Shown piece after piece: positions 23,390 to 31,265 of a DNA stretch of 34,770 bases. A program made the translations under genes and the position numbers. Source of the stretch: Prevotellaceae bacterium (GTDB lineage Bacteria; Bacteroidota; Bacteroidia; Bacteroidales; UBA932). Numbering within the stretch: the first letter of the stretch is position 1; every line of letters begins with the position of its first letter. The notes beneath the pieces are model-generated. The model had not been told where the DNA came from. It saw nothing but the letters and a program-made list of their open reading frames with translations, and did no database searches. The stretch lies in the NCBI GenBank assembly GCA_031270845.1, contig JAISXF010000100.1:1-34770 (forward strand). Reading direction: 5' to 3'.

Positions 23390-24340
23390 CCACGTACAGG
23401 CATCGCTCAGCGCGATACCGGCGGCGCGCAGTTGCTGCGGTACGATACTGGCCTGCGACATGCCGGGAATGGTATTGATTTCAAGAAAATAAATCGCCCC
23501 GTCGCGGACGATGTAGTCGATACGGACAATGCCGCGGCAACCCAAATAATCGTAAATGCGTATCGACTGGTCGGAGAGGCGCTGCGCGAGCGCGGGCGGG
23601 ATGTGGGCGGGGGTGATTTCGGAACTTTGTCCGCAGTATTTTGCGTTGTAGTCGAAAAATTCGTTGTGTGAGATAATTTCCGTAACCGGCAGCGCGGTTG
23701 TCCGTCCGGCGGTTTTAAAAACGCCCTGTTGCAGTTCGCGCCCTGCGATATACTCTTCGGCAATAGCCGTATCGCTTTCGGCGAAGGCGGCGGCAAAGGC
23801 GGCGGGCAGGTCGCGTTCGTCCTTAACTTTCGTTACGCCGAAACTGCTGCCGCTGGCATTGGGTTTGACAAACAGCGGCAGCCCCAAGTGCTGCACAAGG
23901 GCCGGGTAATCGACCGGCCGGCCGGCTGCCGCATAGACCTCTTTGGCCAGCTGCACGCCGGTGTCGCGGAGGAAACATTTCGTCGCATATTTATTAAATG
24001 TAAGCATGGAAACGAAGGCGTTGCACGAGGTATAGGGGATGTGCAGCATATCGAAGAAGGCCTGCAGCAGGCCGTCCTCGCCGGGCGAGCCGTGGACGAC
24101 AATAAAGGCGCAGTCGAACGCTGTCTTTTGGCCGCCGTGCATAAAGCTGAAATCCGACCTGTCGATTGCCGCCGTTTCGCGCCCGCCGTCGAGCTGCACG
24201 CGCCAGTCGGCGCCACGGATTAGTACGCCATAGACATTGTAGCGTGTCCGGTCGATGTGGGCGCTCACCTGCCGGCCGCTACCGACCGACACGTCAAACT
24301 CCGAAGAATTGCCCCCGTAAATAACCGCTATATTTTTCAT
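23363..24340 (-). CDS. ddl: D-alanine--D-alanine ligase
   Basis: The 325-residue ATP-grasp ligase makes the D-Ala-D-Ala dipeptide for peptidoglycan. Motifs: the N-terminal IAVIYGGNSSEFDVSV, VHGSPGEDG, the ATP-binding LFVKPNASGSSFGVTKV, AEEYIAGRELQQGV and the metal-binding FLEINTIPGMSQASIVP. It is the last gene of a minus-strand run (PASTA protein, RluA-type synthase, ddl), an order I recall as common in Bacteroidales, and is separated from the synthase by an 87-nt heptamer tract. It overlaps mazG tail to tail. Confidence 0.95.
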   Translation of the reverse strand: MKNIAVIYGGNSSEFDVSVGSGRQVSAHIDRTRYNVYGVLIRGADWRVQLDGGRETAAIDRSDFSFMHGGQKTAFDCAFIVVHGSPGEDGLLQAFFDMLHIPYTSCNAFVSMLTFNKYATKCFLRDTGVQLAKEVYAAAGRPVDYPALVQHLGLPLFVKPNASGSSFGVTKVKDERDLPAAFAAAFAESDTAIAEEYIAGRELQQGVFKTAGRTTALPVTEIISHNEFFDYNAKYCGQSSEITPAHIPPALAQRLSDQSIRIYDYLGCRGIVRIDYIVRDGAIYFLEINTIPGMSQASIVPQQLRAAGIALSDACTWLIEDVITR

Positions 24341-24342
24341 TC

Positions 24343-24426
24343 TGTAATTTTAAATGTGTAATTTGTAATTAAAAAAAGGGAATGCGTAATTCGTAATTAA
24401 AGAAACGTAATTCGTAATTCGTAATT
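24343..24426. repeat. CGTAATT/TGTAATT heptamer tract, twelve units
   Basis: The whole spacer between ddl and the pseudouridine synthase gene parses as twelve consecutive 7-mers: TGTAATT, TTAAATG, TGTAATT, TGTAATT, AAAAAAA, GGGAATG, CGTAATT, CGTAATT, AAAGAAA, CGTAATT, CGTAATT, CGTAATT. The register is kept even through diverged or homopolymer units. Confidence 0.88.
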
Positions 24427-24427
24427 G

Positions 24428-25483
24428 CTAAAGCTCCGTCATCCCTATTATCTGTTCATCGACAGAGGGTCTGTAGTTCCGCCATTTTGTCAGCACCTGC
24501 GAAAAATCGTCGGGCAGGGGCGATTCAAACAGCATGTCGGTTTTGGTTAGCGGATGCACAAAGCCCAGCAAACGCGCGTGCAGCGCCTGCCGCGGCATGA
24601 TTTCAAAGCAGCGCTCGATAAAATGCCTGTACTTGCTGAACACCGTCCCCTTTCGGATGGCGTCGCCGCCGTAGCGCTCGTCGTTGAAGAGCGGATGACC
24701 GATGAAGCTCATGTGTACCCGTATCTGGTGCGTGCGACCGGTTTCGAGCCGGCATTCGATGAGCGTTACATAGCCGAACCGCTCCAGCACGCGGTAGTGC
24801 GTAACGGCATACCGGCCGGTGTTTTCGTCGGTATATACCCGGAAGCGCAGGCGGTCGTTCGGGTCGCGGCCGATGTTGCCGACAATCGTACCTTCGTCCT
24901 TCTGCATATTGCCCCACACCAGCGCCATGTACAGCCGCTTCGACGTGTGCAGCGCAAACTGATTGGAAAGAAACAGAAGCGCCTCTTCGGTTTTCGCCAC
25001 CACCAGCGTCCCCGACGTGTCCTTGTCGATGCGGTGTACGAGAAATACTTTTTCGCCCCTCTCCTGAGCATGATACATCAGTCCGTTCAGCAGCGTACCC
25101 GAATAGTTCCCGTGTCCGGGATGCACCACCATGCTCGACGGCTTATCGACCACAAGCAGACTGCTGTCTTCATATAAAATATTGAGCGGAATATCTTCGG
25201 GAAGCACTTCGATACCGCGCCGCTCGAAGGGCATGACAATACGTATGTCGTCGCCCGGCTTAATCTGGTAGCTCGACTTAACGGGCTTGCCATTCACAAT
25301 AATGTAACCCGCGTCGGCGGCCGCCTGAATCCGGCTGCGCGAAATGCCCTCGATATGCGTGGTCAGGTATTTATCTACGCGAATAGCCGATTGCCGCCGG
25401 TCGGTCGTAAAATGATAATGTTCGTACAGCTCCGTGGAACCCTCGGCCTCGTCCTGCGTAATATGCGTGTTGTCAATATCCAA
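24428..25483 (-). CDS. rluD: RluA-family 23S rRNA pseudouridine synthase (RluD type)
   Basis: The 351-residue protein isomerises uridines in rRNA. An N-terminal S4 RNA-binding domain (about 33-85, RVDKYLTTHIEGISRSRIQ...VNGKPVKSSYQIKPGD) is followed by the synthase domain with the catalytic aspartate in HRIDKDTSGT (Asp153) and the GRTHQIRVH motif. S4 plus RluA catalytic domain fits RluC/RluD; the symbol is by similarity. The start appears to be TTG at 25483, as no ATG lies between the upstream stop and the S4 domain; it begins 18 nt after the PASTA gene stop. Confidence 0.88.
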   Translation of the reverse strand: MDIDNTHITQDEAEGSTELYEHYHFTTDRRQSAIRVDKYLTTHIEGISRSRIQAAADAGYIIVNGKPVKSSYQIKPGDDIRIVMPFERRGIEVLPEDIPLNILYEDSSLLVVDKPSSMVVHPGHGNYSGTLLNGLMYHAQERGEKVFLVHRIDKDTSGTLVVAKTEEALLFLSNQFALHTSKRLYMALVWGNMQKDEGTIVGNIGRDPNDRLRFRVYTDENTGRYAVTHYRVLERFGYVTLIECRLETGRTHQIRVHMSFIGHPLFNDERYGGDAIRKGTVFSKYRHFIERCFEIMPRQALHARLLGFVHPLTKTDMLFESPLPDDFSQVLTKWRNYRPSVDEQIIGMTEL

Positions 25484-25501
25484 AATCGGAAAGTTGTATT
25501 A

Positions 25502-26314
25502 TTATTCTTCATTCTCCAGTCGCAGATACACATCGACCCGCGTGCCCAGCGGCCATATCAGCGAAAGCGACGGCGCGGGCGACTGCCGGTAGATGCGCGC
25601 CGCGAGCGAATCGGTATAACTCGCAATGTTTATATCATAATGAACCCCCACATTGAGCGAATGGTCCAGCAGCAGGTCTTTCGCCTTTTCGGCCGACATG
25701 CCGACGGTAACCGGAATCGTCGTATGCTGACCGCTTTGGTCGAGGTTCAGCCCCAGCACCAAATCAATTTCGCTGCCCGCATTGAGCTGCATATTGGCTT
25801 CAACCGGCAGGTCGTCATAATACTGCTCCAGGACATTGTTGGTCGCCATATCCGAAATATAGCGCAGCCGCCCGACGGTCAAACCCTGCGACACAAGCAC
25901 CGATTTCGCCTGCCGCAACGAATACCCGACCACATCGGGTACCGTAACGCGGCGCGGCGTTACGGCATTGATAGTAAGCAGCACGCGACGGTTATTCTTC
26001 ACCTGCGCATACGCTTCCGGCAGCTGCCGGAACACCGACCCGCGCGGGCGATACGGCACAAATACCGAGTCGATAACCTCTATCCGCAAATGCTTTTCCG
26101 CGCCGGCTGCCATCGCCTCTTCGACCGTCATGCCGGTAAAATCGGGTACGGGAAACGATTTCCCGTGCTGCGTCCCGATGTTGAGCATCACGCTCGCGGC
26201 GATAATCAGCGCCCAGAACCCCGCCGCAGCATACAGCAGATGGCGCACTATCGGGTTCGACCACCCCCGCCGCACGATGCTTTTCTTTGCTTTCCTATGT
26301 GTTCCTTGAGGCAT
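25502..26314 (-). CDS. Membrane-anchored PASTA-domain protein
   Basis: The 270-residue protein has a basic N-terminus, one transmembrane helix (about 24-45, HLLYAAAGFWALIIAASVML) and three PASTA repeats outside: VPDFTGMTVEEAMA (from about 55), VPDVVGYSLRQAKSVLVSQGL (from about 125) and IPVTVGMSAEKAKDLLLDHSL (from about 198). PASTA domains bind peptidoglycan or muropeptides in other bacteria; there is no kinase or penicillin-binding domain here. It is the first gene of the cell-wall-related run with the pseudouridine synthase and ddl. Confidence 0.9.
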   Translation of the reverse strand: MPQGTHRKAKKSIVRRGWSNPIVRHLLYAAAGFWALIIAASVMLNIGTQHGKSFPVPDFTGMTVEEAMAAGAEKHLRIEVIDSVFVPYRPRGSVFRQLPEAYAQVKNNRRVLLTINAVTPRRVTVPDVVGYSLRQAKSVLVSQGLTVGRLRYISDMATNNVLEQYYDDLPVEANMQLNAGSEIDLVLGLNLDQSGQHTTIPVTVGMSAEKAKDLLLDHSLNVGVHYDINIASYTDSLAARIYRQSPAPSLSLIWPLGTRVDVYLRLENEE

Positions 26315-26319
26315 TTTCG

Positions 26320-26347
26320 TAATATTTAATATTTAATGTTTAATCGG
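26320..26347. repeat. TAATATT heptamer tract
   Basis: TAATATT, TAATATT, TAATGTT, TAATCGG in register, in the 18-nt spacer and across the MFS stop codon (26333-26335). Confidence 0.75.
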
Positions 26348-27574
26348 TTTAAATGCGATGGCAAAGGCCACGCCAATCACCAGCGCATAGCCGGCAAAGA
26401 TGAACCACGCCGCCGGCCAGTTGGGTGCCAGACTGCCATCGGGAGCAAAATAATTGATAGCCGCCTGCGCGCCGTAATTGCCGATGATGGCGCCCAGCCC
26501 GTTGGTTACCATCATCAAAAGTCCCTGTGCGCTGGCGCGGAACTTCGCCGGCGTTTCCTTCTCAATAAACAGCGAACCCGATATATTGAAGAAATCGAAT
26601 GCCATCCCGTAGATAATCATCGACAGCGTCAGCCAGACCATGCCGTCGGCCGGATTGCCGATGCCGAACAGTCCGAAACGAAGTACCCACGCAAGCATGC
26701 TTATCAGCATCACGATTTTGATGCCGAACCGCCGCAGGAAAAACGGAATGGCAAGGATAAACAGCGCTTCCGAAATTTGAGAAAGCGACAGAAAAATATT
26801 GTCATACCGGACGGCAAACGTCGCCCTGTACATATCGCCATAGATGCCCGCGTCGCCAAAATGCCCGATAAATTTACTGCCGTACGAGTTCGTTATTTGC
26901 AGGCACACGCCCAGCAGCACCGCAAAGAGAAAGAACACCGCCATCCGCTTTTCTTTCAACAGCGCCAGCGCATCGAGGCCGAGCGTAGTCATCAGCGAAC
27001 GGCCTTTTTGCGCTTTAGTGGGCGGCGACGGGGGGAGCGTAAACGCATACAGGCCAAGAAACAGCGCCGCGCCGCCGGCCAGCAGCAGCTGGTTGCTGCT
27101 CGTACCCCAGCCGGCCAGATTAACCACCCACATCGCCACGATAAACCCCACCGTTCCCCAGACCCGTATCGGCGGAAAATCTCTGACCGTATCCATTTTA
27201 TGCTTTGCCATAATGCTGTAACATACCGAATAGCTCAACCCGATAGTCGGCATGAATACCATCGCGTTGAGGAACATGCAGCCGTAAAGATAGCTGAAAT
27301 CGGCAGCCCCCGACGCCCGCGACGCCATAAACAGGCATCCGGCGCCGAGCAGGTGCAGCAGGCCGAGCAGCCGTTCGGCATTCACCCACCGGTCGGCGAT
27401 GATACCCGCAATCGCCGGCATAATAAAGGAAGCCACGCCGGCAGTCGCAAACAGCGTACCGATGTTATTTCCCATGCCCATGCTGCCCATATACTTGCCG
27501 AACGAAATCAGCCATGCTCCCCAAATAAAAAACTCAAGAAACTGCGTAATGATAAGACGAAATTTTAGATTCAT
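26333..27574 (-). CDS. Nucleoside:H+ symporter-type MFS permease
   Basis: The 413-residue, twelve-helix protein resembles the nucleoside:H+ symporter family (NupG/XapB, PF03825). The start MNLKFRLIITQFLEFFIWGAWLISFGKYM and the cytoplasmic loop DFPPIRVWGTVGFIVAMW are characteristic. It should import nucleosides with protons across the inner membrane; substrate range is not visible. The ATG at 27574 lies 16 nt downstream of a -7 element. It is upstream of, and codirectional with, the PASTA gene, with an 18-nt gap, so readthrough is possible. Confidence 0.88.
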   Translation of the reverse strand: MNLKFRLIITQFLEFFIWGAWLISFGKYMGSMGMGNNIGTLFATAGVASFIMPAIAGIIADRWVNAERLLGLLHLLGAGCLFMASRASGAADFSYLYGCMFLNAMVFMPTIGLSYSVCYSIMAKHKMDTVRDFPPIRVWGTVGFIVAMWVVNLAGWGTSSNQLLLAGGAALFLGLYAFTLPPSPPTKAQKGRSLMTTLGLDALALLKEKRMAVFFLFAVLLGVCLQITNSYGSKFIGHFGDAGIYGDMYRATFAVRYDNIFLSLSQISEALFILAIPFFLRRFGIKIVMLISMLAWVLRFGLFGIGNPADGMVWLTLSMIIYGMAFDFFNISGSLFIEKETPAKFRASAQGLLMMVTNGLGAIIGNYGAQAAINYFAPDGSLAPNWPAAWFIFAGYALVIGVAFAIAFKPIKH

Positions 27575-27590
27575 AAAATTTTTTTTTTTG

Positions 27591-27598
27591 CAAATATA
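27591..27598 (-). promoter_or_regulatory. -7 promoter element of the nucleoside permease gene
   Basis: Minus-strand TATATTTG, 16 nt upstream of the ATG. Confidence 0.55.
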
Positions 27599-27690
27599 AG
27601 GAATTCTCCCCGATTTTTGACATTCGATTTTAGATGCTCCTGCGGTAGCTTTTTTTATATAAAATAAAATCCATCACCGCTCGATTGCTT

Positions 27691-27888
27691 ACGTCAGCAT
27701 CGCGATTGTTGACGTCAGCATCGCGATTGTTGACGTCAGCATCGCGATTGTTGACGTCAGCAATCCAATTGTTGACGTCAGCAATCCAATTGTTGACGTC
27801 AGCAATCCAATTGTTGACGTCAGCATCGCGATTGTTGACGTCAGCAATCCAATTGTTGACGTAAGCATTTCGATTGTCGAAGACAGCA
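27691..27888. repeat. 21-nt palindromic array, ten units
   Basis: The core ACGTCAGC (usually TTGACGTCAGC) recurs every 21 nt at 27691, 27712, 27733, 27754, 27775, 27796, 27817, 27838, 27859 and, degenerate, 27880. Each unit holds the palindrome TGACGTCA plus one of two alternatives: ATCGCGAT (units 1-3 and 7) or a CAATTG-containing version (units 4-6 and 8). The array fills the 349-nt spacer (27575-27923) between the permease promoter and the end of the pRiA4b ORF-3-type gene. No unique spacers, so not CRISPR. The rest of the spacer shows nothing else I can support. Confidence 0.92.
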
Positions 27889-27923
27889 ACGGGGAACTCG
27901 AACCGCGCGCGACCCGATACGGA

Positions 27924-28529
27924 TTAAACCCCAGGCCTCGCATCGCACGCAAGCAATACCTCGACGATACGCCTGTTAGCCGCCTCTAAATCAAAGGCAT
28001 CGGCATTCCAGCATTCCCCCTTTTTCCACCCGAACAGTTTGCGGATATCCCGTGCGTATTTGGTGAGGGGCTGCCCGGAGGCGAAAAGATATTTTAATTC
28101 CCTGTACCCGGCAATCCCGCCGCAGTCTTCAGGCGGACAGTTGCCGCGACCGTCCGTACAGCAGATAAGGTCTTCGGCGGCCTCAATAACTTGCTCCAAT
28201 GTGATGCGATGCTCCCATTCATCACCAAAATCATACATATATGTAAACCTTTGGCCGGGATTGGTAAAAATATTTCTCAGCAGAATATGCCTTGCGTCGA
28301 TTATATTTTCCGTTCGCATATTTTCCCTCGACGGCATGGCGATAAACGGAACAGAATCCCAGCCCGTCGGCGAAAAGGCGTATAAATGCCTGTTCTTCCA
28401 CCCGAAGGCCGCCTGAATAATGCGGTGAAAAGCATGAAAGGAAACCGTGTCGGGCAGGTTAATCATCCGCCATACCCGCGGTTTGCCGGTATCTTTAAGG
28501 GTTATTTTAAATTGCAGTATCGCGGTCAT
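27924..28529 (-). CDS. Plasmid pRiA4b ORF-3 family protein
   Basis: The 201-residue protein matches the pRiA4b ORF-3-like family (PF07929): ILQFKITLKDTGKPRVWRMINLPDTVSFHAFHRIIQAAFGW at the start, then FTYMYDFGDEWEHRITLE and the cysteine-containing CCTDGRGNCPPEDCGGIAGY. The molecular function of the family is not known to me. Its ATG overlaps the TGA of the LytTR gene (ATGA), so the two proteins are translationally coupled. Confidence 0.9.
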   Translation of the reverse strand: MTAILQFKITLKDTGKPRVWRMINLPDTVSFHAFHRIIQAAFGWKNRHLYAFSPTGWDSVPFIAMPSRENMRTENIIDARHILLRNIFTNPGQRFTYMYDFGDEWEHRITLEQVIEAAEDLICCTDGRGNCPPEDCGGIAGYRELKYLFASGQPLTKYARDIRKLFGWKKGECWNADAFDLEAANRRIVEVLLACDARPGV

Positions 28530-29377
28530 GCCTTTGTACTGAACCAGCGGCTGATTTTTTCATCGTATTTCTTAGACACCGGAATATCGGGCACAAGGGC
28601 CATGCCGAAGGCCATATAAATACCGTCTTTCTGCCGGCGAATAACATTCACCGACTCAAGATTTACAATATACGAGCGATGACAACGGATAACCTGCGTG
28701 TTTTCCAGATATTTTTCAATCGTCTTAAGCGAGTTTCGCAGCAGCAGCTTCGTCGGCGTATTTTTATTCAGGTACCAGATATTTACATAATTGTCGGCCG
28801 CCTCGATAAATAACAGATGCTCGCGCGTTACCGACAGCCGCAAATCATTTTTTTCATCATAAAAGGAAATGGTTTGCTTCGGCGACGCTTCGACCCGATG
28901 TTCCTTAAGCCATTGCAGTTGTTTTTCCTTATCCCTGTAAGCAAAATACAGATGCCCCACCACGTAGGGCAACAGCACCACCAGCAAGGTATTGACAAAC
29001 GACTCTTGAAAGATATTCAAATAATCGCGTTCCGGATTTGCACTCATGTAAGCGGTATAAAACGTGTAGAACAGCGCCATAAAAAACAGTTCCATCAATA
29101 TCCACAGCGCATAGTTGAACAGCCCGACCTCATGCCGCCGCCCCCGGTAATAAAGAAATATCCGACTGATGACCACCACCAGTACGCCCGTGAGGATAAT
29201 GAAGCTGGAAAACACAAAGTACATAAACGACCGGTCGGAAATGCCCGGATACCAGTTCGGAGAATTGAACGGCTTATATAAATTGATGAAAATTAATGCA
29301 AACAGGGCTGTAAAAAGAACCAGCTTGATACTGTTCTTCTTTTCGTATATGTACGCCGGTATTTTGGAATTAAGCAT
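28526..29377 (-). CDS. Membrane-bound LytTR-domain transcription regulator
   Basis: The 283-residue protein has four predicted transmembrane helices in its first half (IKLVLFTALFALIFINLY; FMYFVFSSFIILTGVLVVVISRIF; LFNYALWILMELFFMALFYTFY; FVNTLLVVLLPYVVGHLYFAY). A C-terminal LytTR DNA-binding domain follows (about 188-283: LLFIEAADNYVNIWYL...RNSLKTIEKYL...VIRCHRSYIVNL...IPVSKKYDEKI). It probably senses a membrane or envelope signal and binds DNA directly; no histidine kinase is nearby. The ATG at 29377 follows a -7 element at 29400-29407, which excludes the longer frame to 29422. It is coupled to the downstream pRiA4b gene by a 4-nt overlap. Confidence 0.88.
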   Translation of the reverse strand: MLNSKIPAYIYEKKNSIKLVLFTALFALIFINLYKPFNSPNWYPGISDRSFMYFVFSSFIILTGVLVVVISRIFLYYRGRRHEVGLFNYALWILMELFFMALFYTFYTAYMSANPERDYLNIFQESFVNTLLVVLLPYVVGHLYFAYRDKEKQLQWLKEHRVEASPKQTISFYDEKNDLRLSVTREHLLFIEAADNYVNIWYLNKNTPTKLLLRNSLKTIEKYLENTQVIRCHRSYIVNLESVNVIRRQKDGIYMAFGMALVPDIPVSKKYDEKISRWFSTKA

Positions 29378-29399
29378 GTTCCTTTTCGTTTTTAAAGCA

Positions 29400-29407
29400 C
29401 AAATGTA
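29400..29407 (-). promoter_or_regulatory. -7 promoter element of the LytTR operon
   Basis: Minus-strand TACATTTG, 22 nt upstream of the ATG at 29377. Confidence 0.6.
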
Positions 29408-29427
29408 GAAAATATTTTTCACATGCC

Positions 29428-29455
29428 AATGGTTAATGGTTAATCATTAATCCGT
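29428..29455. repeat. AATGGTT heptamer tract
   Basis: AATGGTT, AATGGTT, AATCATT, AATCCGT in register, between the divergent LytTR and parA genes. AATGGTT is the reverse complement of AACCATT, the unit of the tract at 33731-33758. Confidence 0.75.
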
Positions 29456-29478
29456 TTTCACAAATCAAAAAGAATTCG

Positions 29479-29486
29479 TACATTTG
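29479..29486 (+). promoter_or_regulatory. -7 promoter element of parA
   Basis: TACATTTG, 24 nt upstream of the parA ATG at 29511. Confidence 0.6.
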
Positions 29487-29510
29487 TCGCCTGTAAAAAG
29501 TATATTCATT

Positions 29511-30302
29511 ATGGGAAAAATTATCGCGATTGCAAATCAGAAAGGAGGAGTCGGCAAGACGACTACGTCGATTAATTTGGCGGCGGGACTTGCTGTACTC
29601 GAGAAAAAAGTGCTGCTCATTGATGCCGACCCGCAGGCAAACACTACGTCCGGCCTTGGTTTTGACACCAGAACCATTGCCGGCGCGACTATTTACGAAT
29701 GTCTTATCGGCGACGCCGACGCACGTCAGGCTGTCCTGCAAACCGACATCAAAGATCTGAAACTTATCCCCTCACACATCGATCTGGTGGGCGCCGAAAT
29801 TGAGATGCTCCAGACGCCGAACCGCGAAAGCGTGTTGAAAAACGTGTTGAGCCGGATAGCTCCCGAATACGACTATATCCTGATAGACTGCTCGCCGTCG
29901 CTGGGGTTGATTACGGTGAATGCCCTCACGGCGGCCGACTCGGTTATCATCCCCGTGCAGTGCGAGTTCTACGCGCTCGAAGGACTTGGAAAACTGCTCA
30001 ACACCATCAAAATCGTACAGACGCGCCTGAACACGGAGTTGGCCATCGAAGGCTTTTTGTTGACGATGTATGATGCGCGGTTAAGGCTCGCGAACCAGAT
30101 TGTCGATGAAGTGCGCCGCCATTTTCCGAATATGGTATTCCAAACCATTATCCAGCGGAATGTGAAGCTGAGCGAATCGCCTTCGTACGGCAAACCGGTG
30201 ATACTCTATGACGCGGCGTCGGTCGGCTCGACAAACTATCTGAGCCTGGCAAAAGAGGTGATCTATAACAACGAATCGTTCGACAGGTTGCCCGGCAAAT
30301 AG
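29511..30302 (+). CDS. parA: Chromosome partitioning ATPase ParA (Soj)
   Basis: The 263-residue ATPase has the deviant Walker A motif KGGVGKTTT (residues 11-19), LLIDADPQANTTSGLG, the Walker B-like ILIDCSPSLG and the PVQCEFYALEGL loop. It lacks an N-terminal DNA-binding domain, so it is the small chromosomal type that works with ParB. ATG at 29511, after a -7 element. parB follows after 45 nt. Confidence 0.95.
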   Translation: MGKIIAIANQKGGVGKTTTSINLAAGLAVLEKKVLLIDADPQANTTSGLGFDTRTIAGATIYECLIGDADARQAVLQTDIKDLKLIPSHIDLVGAEIEMLQTPNRESVLKNVLSRIAPEYDYILIDCSPSLGLITVNALTAADSVIIPVQCEFYALEGLGKLLNTIKIVQTRLNTELAIEGFLLTMYDARLRLANQIVDEVRRHFPNMVFQTIIQRNVKLSESPSYGKPVILYDAASVGSTNYLSLAKEVIYNNESFDRLPGK

Positions 30303-30347
30303 CCGCATTCACAAATAAAATATACGGTAAAAAAAGAATACCCGACC

Positions 30348-31265
30348 ATGGCCAAACAAGCAGCATTAGGACGAGGACTCGAAGCCCTGCTCGGCCCCGA
30401 TACCGGGGCGGTAGTGCCGCGTCCCGAACGGAAAGGACCGGCGGTAGAAGAGAAAACGCTGAGCGGAGTCTCGGAAATCAGCCTCGACACCATTGAAACC
30501 AACCCCGACCAGCCGCGCAAGCATTTCGACACGGAGGCCTTGCAGGAACTGGTTGAATCCATCAAAAATCTGGGCGTTATACAGCCGATTACCGTGCGCG
30601 AAATCCGGCCGGAACGCTATCAGATACTGAGCGGCGAGAGGCGGTTCCGCGCCGCCAAAACAGCCGGACTGGCGACCATCCCCGCCTTCGTCCGTTCGAC
30701 CGACGACGACGACGTGCTGTTGATTGCCCTCACCGAAAATATCCAGCGCGAAGACCTCGACGCCATCGAAATAGCCCTGTGCTATAAACGCCTGATGGAT
30801 GAATGCAGTTTTACGCAGGAACAGGTGAGCAAACGGGTCGGCAAAAAGCGGGGAACGGTGGCCAACTACCTGCGCCTGCTGGAACAGCCGGCCGAAGTGC
30901 AGGCCGCTATCCGCGAACGCAAAATTATGATGGGGCATGCCCGCGCCATCGCCGGCCTTACCAAACCGGAAAGCCAGCTTAAAATCCTGCGTAAAACGCT
31001 GGACGAAAACCTCTCGGTGCGGCAGGTAGAAAACCTGGTACAGCGCGCGCAGCAGCCGCCGGTCGCCAGAAAAGCGGAACCCGACAGGCCAATGCCCGAA
31101 GATTACCGGCATCTGACAGACACGCTGAAACACTATTTTAACACCACCGTCGCTGTCAAACGCAGCGACAACGGCAGCGGCAGCATCACCATCCGCTTTG
31201 CCGGCGACGAAGAAGTGCGCGTTTTTTTGACGCGATTGCAAACCATACAACAGAACCAACATTGA
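30348..31265 (+). CDS. parB: Chromosome partitioning protein ParB (Spo0J)
   Basis: The 305-residue protein opens with the ALGRGLEALL segment typical of ParB that contacts ParA. The CTP-binding N-domain follows (about 45-135: NPDQPRKHF, LGVIQPITVR, the GERRFRAAK motif, LTENIQREDLDAIE). Next come the helix-turn-helix (FTQEQVSKRVGKKRGTVANYLRLL) and a C-terminal dimerisation part. It should bind parS sites and load SMC; no intact parS was seen in the window. Its TGA overlaps the TTG start of the next gene. Confidence 0.95.
   Translation: MAKQAALGRGLEALLGPDTGAVVPRPERKGPAVEEKTLSGVSEISLDTIETNPDQPRKHFDTEALQELVESIKNLGVIQPITVREIRPERYQILSGERRFRAAKTAGLATIPAFVRSTDDDDVLLIALTENIQREDLDAIEIALCYKRLMDECSFTQEQVSKRVGKKRGTVANYLRLLEQPAEVQAAIRERKIMMGHARAIAGLTKPESQLKILRKTLDENLSVRQVENLVQRAQQPPVARKAEPDRPMPEDYRHLTDTLKHYFNTTVAVKRSDNGSGSITIRFAGDEEVRVFLTRLQTIQQNQH

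Noticed and set aside
26336-27568. 410-residue plus-strand frame opposite the MFS permease
   Set aside because: The product is full of R, H and Q with no recognisable domain; the minus strand encodes a well-formed twelve-helix permease.
1-27888. CRISPR array for the 41-, 42- or 21-nt repeats (1-117, 14544-14875, 27691-27888)
   Set aside because: Units abut without unique spacers, and no cas genes are present.
27689-27952. Minus-strand frame encoding TSTIGLL repeats
   Set aside because: It is the translation of the 21-nt array and overlaps the end of the pRiA4b gene; no promoter or independent support.
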